DNA of 31,965 bases from CAZDBA01 sp964503615 (lineage in GTDB: Bacteria > Planctomycetota > Planctomycetia > Pirellulales > Pirellulaceae), in the NCBI GenBank assembly GCA_964503615.1, contig CAZDBA010000041.1, positions 1 to 31,965 on the forward strand. Direction: 5' to 3'. Below are positions 25,515 to 31,965 of the stretch, in pieces (positions within the stretch are counted from its first letter, which is position 1; each line of letters opens with the position of its first letter). A model generated the notes under the pieces. The model had not been told where the DNA came from and searched no databases. It saw nothing but the letters and a program-made list of their open reading frames with translations. A program made the position numbers and the translations under genes.

Positions 25515-26327
25515 CTAGAAAAACAGAAACGGAACGAATACAAGGGATAAGACCAGACAGACGATGTACGCTTTCAAAGCCGGGTCCATCACCTCTCGAT
25601 TTGTGAAACCGTAAAATAAAAGGAAAAAAGGAACGAGCAGGCAAAGCAGTAACATCGCCACGCTTCCAGAATGTTTGTAGGCAACCAAGCCGCCCCAAAC
25701 TTGTACTGCCAATGCGGCGACACCGACAATCGAAAGGCCGACGATTTCCATTACGCCGAGCCCACTGGTAAACAGAGGCACCAGAACGCCAACGAGAGTT
25801 AGTAAACCCAATCCAAGTAACAGCATGAACCAAACTTCTTTGATTGCTGTTTTTAACTCGAACCCCCCTGCCTTGCCCTTCGATTTACTTGACTTTGGTT
25901 TGGGATCTTGTGCGGTCGCTTTTGTTTTTTTCGTGTCCAAAGCCGGATTTTCGAACATCGCACCTTTTGGGTTCGCATCGACCTTTTCTTCGACAGGCGG
26001 ATGACTGGAAAAGCCCGGGTCAAAGCCTGCACGGCCAAGCGGATTTGCCATCGGATCGGGTGTACCATCCGATTGGGATTCATCGAAGATCGCATCCGAT
26101 TTGGAGATTGGGCCATCCAAGCCAAATTTCTTCAGCTCATTTGCTTTGGCGATCTCTTCTGGAGATTGTGGTTTGGCTGCCTGAGGCGCAGCAGGATTTG
26201 TTTTAGTCTTAATTTTTTTGCCGACTTTGAATGCGGTGCTGCACTTGGGACACTTAACCGGTTTGCCGATCAAATCGTTGGGAAGGTTGTAACTAGCGCT
26301 ACATTTTGGACAAGCAATTTTAGGCAT
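25515..26327 (-). CDS. MJ0042-type zinc-ribbon integral membrane protein
   Basis: 270 aa from the ATG at 26327, with AAGGAAA about seven bases upstream. The N-terminal zinc ribbon has Cys6-x2-Cys9 and Cys26-x2-Cys29 ('CPKCSASYNLPNDLIGK' region), typical of the MJ0042 family. Residues about 35-155 are a Pro/Lys/Asp-rich disordered linker. The last 110 residues contain four predicted membrane helices ('VWFMLLLGLGLLTLVGVLVP', 'VMEIVGLSIVGVAALAVQVW', 'VAMLLLCLLVPFFLLFYGF' and 'AYIVCLVLSLVFVPFLFF'). Such proteins are frequent in planctomycetes and their role is unknown. It converges with the tRNA-Ser gene 42 bp away. Confidence 0.82.
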   Translation of the reverse strand: MPKIACPKCSASYNLPNDLIGKPVKCPKCSTAFKVGKKIKTKTNPAAPQAAKPQSPEEIAKANELKKFGLDGPISKSDAIFDESQSDGTPDPMANPLGRAGFDPGFSSHPPVEEKVDANPKGAMFENPALDTKKTKATAQDPKPKSSKSKGKAGGFELKTAIKEVWFMLLLGLGLLTLVGVLVPLFTSGLGVMEIVGLSIVGVAALAVQVWGGLVAYKHSGSVAMLLLCLLVPFFLLFYGFTNREVMDPALKAYIVCLVLSLVFVPFLFF

Positions 26328-26885
26328 GGAAGTTTCCTTGGCGTAGAAGGGTTGCACAAGCCAAGTCAATTTGGAGTTCAGCGCGAACTTCTTTTGCGGA
26401 GGCAGATAAGACCCAGACAGTTTAGTTTCAACACGTTACGATACCATGGCCCTTAAACCAAAAAAGTAGAAATTCCGCCCATGGCTCCGCAGCGGCCTGC
26501 CGTTTACGAAGTTCATCACCCTTTCGGACTTTGGGATGGAGCTTTGTCAAAAACTGCTGGGTGTCGAAGCAGCAATCGAGTTGAGTAACACGCCCTGACT
26601 CCCAAAAAGGACGAGGCTCAGGTGGAAACGGCTTGAGACTATCTTGTTTCCTTTTTGCTCCGTTGATCGAAGTGGGCAAAGCGCACACGCGAGACCGAAG
26701 CGAATTGGCCGTCAATGAGTTTTGTTTGACTGGGGTTTTATTTCGATGGCCGGTTTGACACAGCGGCAACACAGCGGCACAAACACTCAATTACGACTTC
26801 AACTACCGTTACGAGTTTGTCATTGAGTTTGTGGAAAATAATACCTGTTTAAGTGTGAATTTGATTTGCTGAAGTGTTTTAACGT
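26328..26885. other. Intergenic region with one doubtful 120-codon frame
   Basis: No supported gene. A minus-strand open frame at 26428-26790 could encode 120 residues, rich in Pro/Lys/Arg ('SLKPFPPEPRPFWESGRVTQ') with several cysteines. It has no family I recognise and no good ribosome site, and its composition looks like translated non-coding or dispersed-repeat DNA. The promoter of the zinc-ribbon gene should lie near 26340-26430. Confidence 0.4.
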
Positions 26886-26941
26886 TTTTTGTCAGACTTG
26901 GCATGTTGTTATGTTTTTGTCAGACTTGGTATGTTATTATT
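26886..26941 (+). repeat. Two tandem 28-bp direct repeats upstream of the DUF1559 gene
   Basis: Units 26886-26913 and 26914-26941 share 'TTTTTGTCAGACTTGG' followed by a T/G/A-rich end, with three differences in 28 bases. They end 61 bp before the start codon, within the expected promoter zone. Each holds a TTGTCA that could act as a -35 or be part of an operator. Function is inferred from position only. Confidence 0.55.
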
Positions 26942-27002
26942 TAAAGGCTTCACATTGCCACTTCCTGTTTGACACCAGAGCCTATCAAAAGGAGATCCCA
27001 CC

Positions 27003-28031
27003 ATGCGAAGCCACTCGCCCCAACAACAAGGGTTTACACTAGTTGAATTGTTGGTCGTCATAGCGATCATCGGAATTTTAATTGGTATGCTGCTTCCCGC
27101 CGTACAATCGGTACGTGAAGCGGCAAGAAAAACGAGTTGTTTGAACAACACGCGACAAATCGGAATCGCCATTCAGGGGCACCATGCCGCCTTTGGGAAA
27201 CTACCTACCAGTTTTGAGATCGAACCGGGTGCAGTGTTGTCCGGTAACAATGGATCATGGAGTATTCACGGTCGGATTCTGCCCTTTCTGGAGCAAAGCA
27301 ATGCACGTGAACTGGTTGATTTGAACGTCGCATGGGACGCGCAACAAAACACGGGCGTTCCACAGCTTCGCATCCCGGTTTTTGTGTGTCCAAGTGAAGC
27401 CAACGATACCGTTCGTACCTTTTCGGACGGTACACCACGAGTTTATCCGGTTAACTACGGATTCAACTTTGGAACCTGGTTGGTTTACGATCCGGTAAAC
27501 TCACAACCGGGTGACGGGGCGTTTTACGTGAACAGTCGAACGCGATTTGGACAGGTTACCGATGGCACAAGCAACACGTTCTGTACTGCCGAAGTCAAAG
27601 CGTTTACCAGTTACATTCGTAATACTTCCGATCCAGGCGCGACTCCGCCTGGATCAACTAGTGCGTTTCTAAGCATGATGGGCCAGGTGAAACTTGGTCC
27701 GAACCTGCAAGACAATACCGGACATACAGAATGGCCCGACGGACGAGTTCACCATTCAGGTTTCACTACCGTATTCACACCCAATACTGTCGTAGACTAC
27801 GACTACAATGGTCAGCGATACGACATCGATTTTAACTCGATTCAAGAAGGACGATCGGGGACTCAATTGACTTATGCTGCGATCACTGCGAGAAGTTACC
27901 ACTCAGGCAATATCGTTAACGTTGGTATGTTAGATGCTTCTGCACACAGCATCAGCGGTTCGATCGACATCGGTGTCTGGCGAGCACTGGGTACGACAGC
28001 AGGTGGCGAAGTCGATGTAGATTTTAACTGA
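27003..28031 (+). CDS. DUF1559 protein with type IV pseudopilin N-terminus
   Basis: 342 aa, ATG preceded by AAGGAG at eight bases. The prepilin signal is 'QQQGFTLVELLVVIAIIGIL', with cleavage expected after the glycine and N-methylation of the following Phe. The conserved 'LLPAVQSVREAARKTSC' then 'NNTRQIGIAIQGHH' opens the DUF1559 (SBP_bac_10) domain. The C-terminus has 'YHSGNIVNVGMLDASAHSIS' and 'DIGVWRALGTTAGGE', the usual family ending. Planctomycetes encode dozens of these; they are thought to be surface or periplasmic pseudopilin-like proteins without a proven function. Single gene, closed by the terminator at 28201. Confidence 0.95.
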   Translation: MRSHSPQQQGFTLVELLVVIAIIGILIGMLLPAVQSVREAARKTSCLNNTRQIGIAIQGHHAAFGKLPTSFEIEPGAVLSGNNGSWSIHGRILPFLEQSNARELVDLNVAWDAQQNTGVPQLRIPVFVCPSEANDTVRTFSDGTPRVYPVNYGFNFGTWLVYDPVNSQPGDGAFYVNSRTRFGQVTDGTSNTFCTAEVKAFTSYIRNTSDPGATPPGSTSAFLSMMGQVKLGPNLQDNTGHTEWPDGRVHHSGFTTVFTPNTVVDYDYNGQRYDIDFNSIQEGRSGTQLTYAAITARSYHSGNIVNVGMLDASAHSISGSIDIGVWRALGTTAGGEVDVDFN

Positions 28032-28200
28032 GTTAAGATCGGTAGTACGTGTGATTTTCTGCGCAGATTATCCAAACTAAATGAGGTGCGATCGCTTAGC
28101 GATGCAAGCAGTCAATTTCAAACTTTCATTATTCCAAGTTGTTACGACGAACGACAAGGTAAGTTGAACATGAATACTGACTTGACAAAGCAAATAAAAA

Positions 28201-28228
28201 ACCTCGCAGTCTGTTAAGACTGCGAGGT
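28201..28228. terminator. Bidirectional intrinsic terminator
   Basis: ACCTCGCAGTC and GACTGCGAGGT form a perfect 11-bp stem with a TGTTAA loop. ATTTTT follows on the plus strand and TTTTT follows on the minus strand. It can end the DUF1559 transcript and, on the other strand, the split tRNA gene that stops eight bases away. Confidence 0.88.
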
Positions 28229-28235
28229 ATTTTTG

Positions 28236-28599
28236 TAGGGCAGGCAGGACTCGAACCCGCGACAAAGGGATTATGCTTACCACTTCGACTTTCGCCGCCT
28301 CTTTCAAGTTCGTGGTCTGGACTGTCTCTTCTCTTTACGAGTTCGCCGTACAGTCTCTACACCTTCAGCGATCGGTTTTGGAAAGCGAGCGAAACCGCCG
28401 CGAACATCCACTACCGACCAAAGCTTGGCTCGGGATTAGCATGCCCTTTAACAGGACGAAGCCTTCCCCGAATTTGACGAATTCTACTAAATCGCTTTTG
28501 AAGACGAATTAGCAACCCATTGAGCAAACCATGCGAATCTACATTCGTTTAGGTGGGCTCACTTAAGTCCCCTGCTCTAACCAACTGAGCTACTGCCCC
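28236..28599 (-). tRNA. tRNA with CAU anticodon (Ile2 or elongator Met), interrupted by an intron
   Basis: The 5' exon (28599-28566, 34 nt) reads through acceptor, a perfect D-arm 'GCTCAGTTGGTTAGAGC' and GGGGACT. The 3' exon (28275-28236, 40 nt) reads CATAATCCCTTTGTC, then T-arm GCGGG-TTCGAGT-CCTGC and the acceptor half CTGCCCT plus A. Joined, the anticodon stem is GGGGA/TCCCT around a 7-base loop CTCATAA. Acceptor GGGGCAG/CTGCCCT pairs with one G-U at the end. CAU with this body fits tRNA-Ile2 (lysidine-modified) better than Met by resemblance ('GGGGACTCATAATCCCTT'), but this is not certain. CCA is not encoded. Confidence 0.88.
28276..28565 (-). ncRNA. Group I self-splicing intron in the tRNA anticodon loop
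   Basis: 290 nt inserted between U33 and C34. The conserved core is readable: 'TCAAATTCGGGGAA', then 'AAAGGGCATGCTAATCCCGA' followed by GCCAAGCTT (the Q/P4 region, 28421-28440), then 'GAAGGTGTAGAGACTG' (R/P7 5' strand, 28366-28351) and 'AGAGACAGTCC' (P7 3' strand, 28329-28319). P7 pairs GACTGT with ACAGTC. These closely resemble the IC3-type introns of cyanobacterial tRNA-Leu. The intron ends in G (28276), as required, and its 5' exon ends in U. There is no room for a homing endonuclease. The 5' border could shift one base because two Us are adjacent; only cutting after 28566 gives a 7-base loop. Confidence 0.88.
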
Positions 28600-28809
28600 A
28601 AGGCCGCCATTCTAACATGTTCTCCGTCACGTCCAAGGACTAACCTTCCGGTTAAGGTATTGCGAACCAGATCCCACGGCCCAGTGGTTGCGGCTAATAC
28701 GAATAAACTGAAAATTCCCTTTGGGCAATCCGAAAGTCCCTCTTTAGCGGTTGACGGCTACCTGCGAAAATCAAGAACTGCAGTCAACGATTTTCGAAAG
28801 GCAACCTGG

Positions 28810-29292
28810 ATGAAAGCCGCCTCAATTCACGAACTCAAAAAGACACTGGTCAAGCGCGACCCCGGAGAAATGCTGGAGGCTTGTTTGCGATTGGCTCGTT
28901 TCAAGAAAGACAACAAGGAACTGCTGACCTATCTGCTCTTCGCCTCCCAGGACGAGCAAGGATATATCAACGAAGTCTGTCAGGAGATCGACGAGATGTT
29001 TCGGGAGATCAACCGATCGACGATGTACTTTGCCAAAAAAGGGATTCGCAAGATCGTTCGCCGAATCGATAAATGCATCAAATATTCGGGAATCAAAGAA
29101 ACCGAGGTCGAAATCCGCTTGTATTTTTGCAAGCAACTGGACGACAGCGGGATCCGTTACCGGTCAACCAAAGTGACCTTTAACATGTTCAATTCGCAGA
29201 TTAGCAAAATAGAAAAAGCGATGGCCAAATTTCACGACGATATCCAATCTGAATATCGCCGCGAACTGAGAAGGTTAACCGAAGTTGGCTAA
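28810..29292 (+). CDS. Conserved hypothetical helical protein, about 160 aa
   Basis: 160 aa from the ATG at 28810, with GAAAGG about nine bases upstream; an earlier in-frame start near 28660 would add 50 residues overlapping the region next to the tRNA. It is charged and mostly helical: 'LEACLRLARFKKDNKELLTY', 'CQEIDEMFREINRSTMYFAKKGIRK' (shown in two parts: 'CQEIDEMFREINRS' and 'TMYFAKKGIRKIVRR'), and 'EVEIRLYFCKQLDDSGI'. There are no signal, membrane or catalytic motifs. I recall a similar conserved protein family in Bacteroidota, but no function is known to me. It converges with the next gene at 18 bp. Confidence 0.8.
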   Translation: MKAASIHELKKTLVKRDPGEMLEACLRLARFKKDNKELLTYLLFASQDEQGYINEVCQEIDEMFREINRSTMYFAKKGIRKIVRRIDKCIKYSGIKETEVEIRLYFCKQLDDSGIRYRSTKVTFNMFNSQISKIEKAMAKFHDDIQSEYRRELRRLTEVG

Positions 29293-29310
29293 GCCTGTTT
29301 TGACTTTCGA

Positions 29311-30225
29311 CTAAAAATCGAAAGGATCGTTTGGCACGGTACCATCGCCAGCGGCAGGCATTTGTTTCTTTTCCATTTCTTTCGTTTCATCACCAAAAGT
29401 GGAGTCGCCGCCAAAACCTGAGTCAGCAGGTGGGTCTGGGAAATCGCCACCGAAGGTGTTATCGTTCGGCACGGTTGGCGTGGAGAAATCAAAATCTGGC
29501 TCTTTCGTCATCGCTTCATCAGCGGGAGAGGACGAGAAATCAAAATCNNNNNNNNNNNNNNNNNNNNNNNNNNNNNNNNNNNNNNNNNNNNNNNNNNNNN
29601 NNNNNNNNNNNNNNNNNNNNNNNNNNNNNNNNNNNNNNNNNNNNNNNGAGAAATCAAAATCGGGATTTTTGTCCATCATTTCTTCGGCAGGTTTCGGCAT
29701 CATCTCGATATCTTGTCCAGGGGCGATAGGTTTAATCTCAGTTACCGTTCCGGGAACCGTGGGCATCGTCGTCATCCGTTTGTCGGACCCTCGCGGAGTT
29801 CTATTTACATCGATCACTGGCGAAGTTGAGAATTGACTTCGTTTGGCCGCTGTAATCGCTTCGGATCGTGCGCGTTCTAATTTGATTCGCACGGATCCTT
29901 GTACTCGTTCCAACGATTCGTTTACCAAAGACATACGTCCGCCACCACGAACTTCCAGCTGAGCACCTGTTTGAAAGTCAGCCAAGCTTCCATACCCTAA
30001 ACTCTCACCGGCCAAACCACGAAAGTAATAAGTTCGAGGATCACTTGGATCGTTACCAATCGCAGCTGTTAGCGAGTCGTACGCTTTTTGATATTCACCA
30101 TTGAAGAAATGATGAATTCCGTCTCCATAGGCCAGGTCAAACCCATCTTGCGCCTCTGCCGATGTGGATACAAAGATCGAAATAAGGGTGGCAAGGGGGA
30201 TCGCTATTGTGAAGAGTTTTTTCAT
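29311..30225 (-). CDS. Exported TPR-like protein with DFDF repeats, interrupted by an assembly gap
   Basis: About 304 residues as drawn, but 29548-29647 is a run of exactly 100 N, so the true length is unknown. A signal peptide 'KLFTIAIPLATLISIFVSTS' with AEA-Q cleavage begins the protein (ATG at 30225). A TPR-like segment follows: 'GEYQKAYDSLTAAIGNDPSD' and 'YYFRGLAGESLGYGSLADF'. The C-terminal half is acidic with repeats of the form PA(E/D)E(M/A)M(D/T)K(N/E)PDFDFS on both sides of the gap. It probably resides in the periplasm or outside. Its leader and upstream DNA are near copies of those of the next gene. Function unknown. Confidence 0.8.
   Translation of the reverse strand: MKKLFTIAIPLATLISIFVSTSAEAQDGFDLAYGDGIHHFFNGEYQKAYDSLTAAIGNDPSDPRTYYFRGLAGESLGYGSLADFQTGAQLEVRGGGRMSLVNESLERVQGSVRIKLERARSEAITAAKRSQFSTSPVIDVNRTPRGSDKRMTTMPTVPGTVTEIKPIAPGQDIEMMPKPAEEMMDKNPDFDFXXXXXXXXXXXXXXXXXXXXXXXXXXXXXXXXXXDFDFSSSPADEAMTKEPDFDFSTPTVPNDNTFGGDFPDPPADSGFGGDSTFGDETKEMEKKQMPAAGDGTVPNDPFDF
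29548..29647. other. Assembly gap (100 N) inside a coding repeat
   Basis: Exactly 100 N bases, so a placeholder of unknown real length. Both edges carry the same 14-base GAGAAATCAAAATC (or its continuation), encoding DFDFS on the minus strand. A tandem repeat that defeated assembly is the simplest cause. Confidence 0.95.
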
Positions 30226-30448
30226 GGTTCTACCTGTTGGCTTGTTTGCAAGATCAGACGTGTTGAATAGAGCACGGCTAAGGCTGGCGGCACGAATTAA
30301 TAATGATGCTTCTAGGTTACCTTCGCAGAACTGACAAGGCAATTGCCACCCGCGGATTCTTAACAATACGCTGGAATTAGGGCGAAAATCGACTGCCTGA
30401 CTGGTTTAAGTGAAACCCATTTGGGATAAGCGTTCTGCAAGCAATTGT
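30152..30448 (-). repeat. Leader cassette copy A (promoter region plus signal peptide)
   Basis: About 300 bp, from the end of the signal peptide ('GCCTCTGCCGA') to 'GCGTTCTGCAAGCA', related by eye at roughly 70% to copy B at 31384-31676. The best block is 30347-30379, identical to 31578-31610 at 31 of 33 bases. It lies 5' of the DFDF protein gene and includes most of the 303-bp gap 30226-30528. Confidence 0.75.
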
Positions 30449-30528
30449 TGGCCCAAGGCGTCCGTGCTGAATACACACGGGGCGATTGCACGGTGAAAAA
30501 TCAGCAAGCTTACTCTGAAATCGGCAAC

Positions 30529-31458
30529 TTACTTTGCTGGGTAGTCGTAGGCTTCGTTGTCGGGATTGAAATCTTCATCATCCAGTTCTGGGTTTAGCTT
30601 GAGATTTTTATAGATATATTTCTCAAGCAACAACGGTTCACCCCCCTCTTCTTCTGGCCACAAATACCCCTCGTAGCCAAACGGGACTTGTCGTTCGATG
30701 TCGATATAGATTTTGGCCACGTGGAATTCAAAGTGATCTCGGGGGTGTGGATGAATAATTTCAATTACCATACATCTCTGCCCATCGATTACCACGTTGT
30801 CGTCGATCGAGACCTCGCATTCATCATGAGCAAGGTCCCGTTCACCTTTTTCAATCGTTTGACAAAGAAGGTTTTTTATTCCGATCATTGTGATGGGATG
30901 GAGTTGCTCTTGCATTGCAAGCCTTCCATCAACTGGTAGAGACAACTTCATATTGCCAACCTTCCAGTTAGGGTGGACGATGATCTTGTTGCCGTTCCAA
31001 GTGTCAACATAGATCGATTCGATACCAAGTTTCTTTCGTGGGCGGAGTATTTTTGTGTACACGCTGAACGGTACAAAATCATCACCCTCACCCCGCTCGT
31101 GACGGATTTTAACGTTGAGATGAGTTTCCGGTAATAACCTACCCTTGTAACGAATTTGTTTGACTAACGTTGCTGTATAGCCCAACACCTCTTCGTCCAT
31201 GTGTTCCAGTCCCCGCCGAGCAAGAGCAATCGCTGGCTCCAGTGGATGGTTCGCGCTTTCGATCGCCTCTTTCGTGAACCCTGCCAATACTCCTTCTGTT
31301 ACCAAGGGCACTTCTCTGTCTTCCTCCTGAGCGATTTTGATCTCAGGCGACTTCAATTCCTGGTCGACTTGGGGCGCAAACCATGCCTCTGCCGAACTGG
31401 GCACGAAGACTGAAACAAGGGTGGCAAGTGGAATCGCTACTGTGAATTTTTTTTTCAT
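30529..31458 (-). CDS. Exported DUF1571 domain protein
   Basis: 309 aa from the ATG at 31458, chosen by alignment with the paralogous leader of the neighbouring gene; an ATG at 31470 would add four residues. The signal peptide is 'KKKFTVAIPLATLVSVFVPS' with an AEA-W cleavage. The mature part matches DUF1571: 'AIALARRGLEHMDEEVLGY', 'TATLVKQIRYKGRLL', 'VKIRHERGEGDDFVPFSVY', 'PITMIGIKNLLCQTIEKGE', 'CMVIEIIHPHPRDHFEFHVA' and the ending 'EKYIYKNLKLNPELDDEDF'. The fold resembles lipoprotein-carrier (LolA/LolB-like) proteins by general pattern, but no function is established. Upstream lies leader cassette B. Confidence 0.9.
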   Translation of the reverse strand: MKKKFTVAIPLATLVSVFVPSSAEAWFAPQVDQELKSPEIKIAQEEDREVPLVTEGVLAGFTKEAIESANHPLEPAIALARRGLEHMDEEVLGYTATLVKQIRYKGRLLPETHLNVKIRHERGEGDDFVPFSVYTKILRPRKKLGIESIYVDTWNGNKIIVHPNWKVGNMKLSLPVDGRLAMQEQLHPITMIGIKNLLCQTIEKGERDLAHDECEVSIDDNVVIDGQRCMVIEIIHPHPRDHFEFHVAKIYIDIERQVPFGYEGYLWPEEEGGEPLLLEKYIYKNLKLNPELDDEDFNPDNEAYDYPAK

Positions 31459-31676
31459 AGTTTTATCCATTGGCTTGTTTCAAATCAGCCGTGTTGAAAA
31501 GCGCACGGCTAAAATTGGCGGCTTGAAATAGCACCAGTGCCTTTAGACTATCTTTTCAGAATTGGCAAAGCAATTAGCACCCGCGGATTCTTGACAATAC
31601 GCGGGAATTACGGTGAAAACCGACAGCAGTTGCGGTCAATTTAGCACATTTTGAACGAGCGTTCTGCAAGCAGTTG
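31384..31676 (-). repeat. Leader cassette copy B
   Basis: Second copy of the cassette described at 30152-30448, covering the DUF1571 signal peptide and about 220 bp upstream. The similarity stops just before the transposase remnant. The conserved 33-base block at 31578-31610 contains TTGTCA on the minus strand, a possible -35 element, but no clear -10 follows at 17 bases. Confidence 0.75.
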
Positions 31677-31736
31677 ACAGCCGGGTGCCATGTTTACGCG
31701 CCTACGACTCTAATTTCAACGTGCCAACCTGAACAT

Positions 31737-31965
31737 GCTCACGAAGGCTTCAAGTTCGTGTTGGACTTTGAGCTTGGCAGCAGTGAAAGTGCCGAAGTTT
31801 CCTTGGATTTAATGCGTCGCCTGGACAAGCGTGGGTTCTCATGTGAACGTCGCTTGTTTGCCGCATTGGACGGCAGCGCTGCTTTGCGAAGTGCCGTGAA
31901 AGAGTTTTTTCCTGATTCAGTCATCCAACGTTGCTTGGTTCACAAAGAACGCAATATCCGATCGA
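31737..31965 (+). pseudogene. IS256-family (mutator-type) transposase fragment, runs off the window
   Basis: The frame translates as 'GFKFVLDFELGSSESAEVSL', then 'DLMRRLDKRGFSCERRLFAA', 'LDGSAALRSAVKEFFPDSVI' and 'QRCLVHKERNIRS'. This is the middle of an IS256/MULE-type transposase, where 'LDG(S/H)xALR' follows the GSSE-AEV segment and 'QRCxVHKxRN' is diagnostic. The N-terminal half of the enzyme is missing: just upstream is leader cassette B, not transposase sequence, although the frame stays open to 31617. I infer a 5'-truncated remnant; the 3' part is outside the window. Confidence 0.82.

Noticed and set aside
28201..28620. CRISPR or phage attachment site near the split tRNA
   Set aside because: There is no repeat-spacer structure and no integrase. 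The interruption is explained by a group I intron with conserved core motifs.

Overview
The window reads as a chromosomal segment of a planctomycete, probably of the Pirellulaceae type. The evidence is family content: a DUF1559 pseudopilin-like protein, a DUF1571 protein, an MJ0042-type zinc-ribbon membrane protein, a CotH/lamin-tail/dockerin surface protein, a LEPR-XLL-like N-terminus on an RTX protein, FHA-kinase architecture, and a dispersed 'MVTRRVSE'-type inverted repeat. Housekeeping genes (sucCD, the primary sigma factor, dnaJ-rnpA-yidD and tRNAs) show it is chromosome. The species cannot be named from sequence alone.

Layout. 1-3.36 kb: 3' part of a large exported CotH-like protein ending in a dockerin. 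3.6-4.85 kb: FHA plus a degenerate Ser/Thr kinase. 4.97-7.1 kb (minus): sucC-sucD with a good promoter. 7.4-8.9 kb: RTX calcium-binding repeat protein. 9.0-9.7 kb (minus): SAM methyltransferase. 10.5-12.9 kb: two tandem BioF2/FemAB-like acyltransferases. 12.9-15.4 kb (minus): TolC-family protein with an unusual N-terminal anchor and linker. 15.7-21.06 kb: an operon of a PilZ-like protein, a GAF-HlyD adaptor, a multipass M50 metalloprotease with a HlyD tail, and a HlyD-like adaptor, closed by a strong bidirectional terminator. 21.2-22.8 kb (minus): rpoD. 23.15-24.73 kb: dnaJ-rnpA-yidD. 24.8-25.5 kb: dispersed repeat, terminator and three tRNA genes (Ser-UGA, an atypical Thr-UGU, Ser-GCU). 25.5-26.3 kb (minus): zinc-ribbon membrane protein. 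27.0-28.0 kb: DUF1559 protein. 28.2-28.6 kb (minus): a tRNA with CAU anticodon split by a group I intron. 28.8-29.3 kb: conserved hypothetical. 29.3-31.5 kb (minus): two exported proteins sharing a duplicated leader. 31.7 kb to the end: fragment of an IS256-type transposase.

The most interesting unit is 10.5-21.06 kb. It holds three membrane-fusion-type proteins and a TolC partner but no ABC, RND or MFS pump. The only multipass protein is an M50 metalloprotease carrying its own HlyD-like tail, and the first adaptor has a large cytosolic GAF sensor. I infer an envelope-spanning export machine with the M50 protein in the transporter position. Its cargo is unknown. The RTX protein about 4-8 kb upstream and an acylated polymer handled by the two acyltransferases are both possible. 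Two RNA findings also stand out: the group I intron in the tRNA anticodon loop, and the tRNA-Thr whose D- and T-loops lack the usual tertiary-contact bases.
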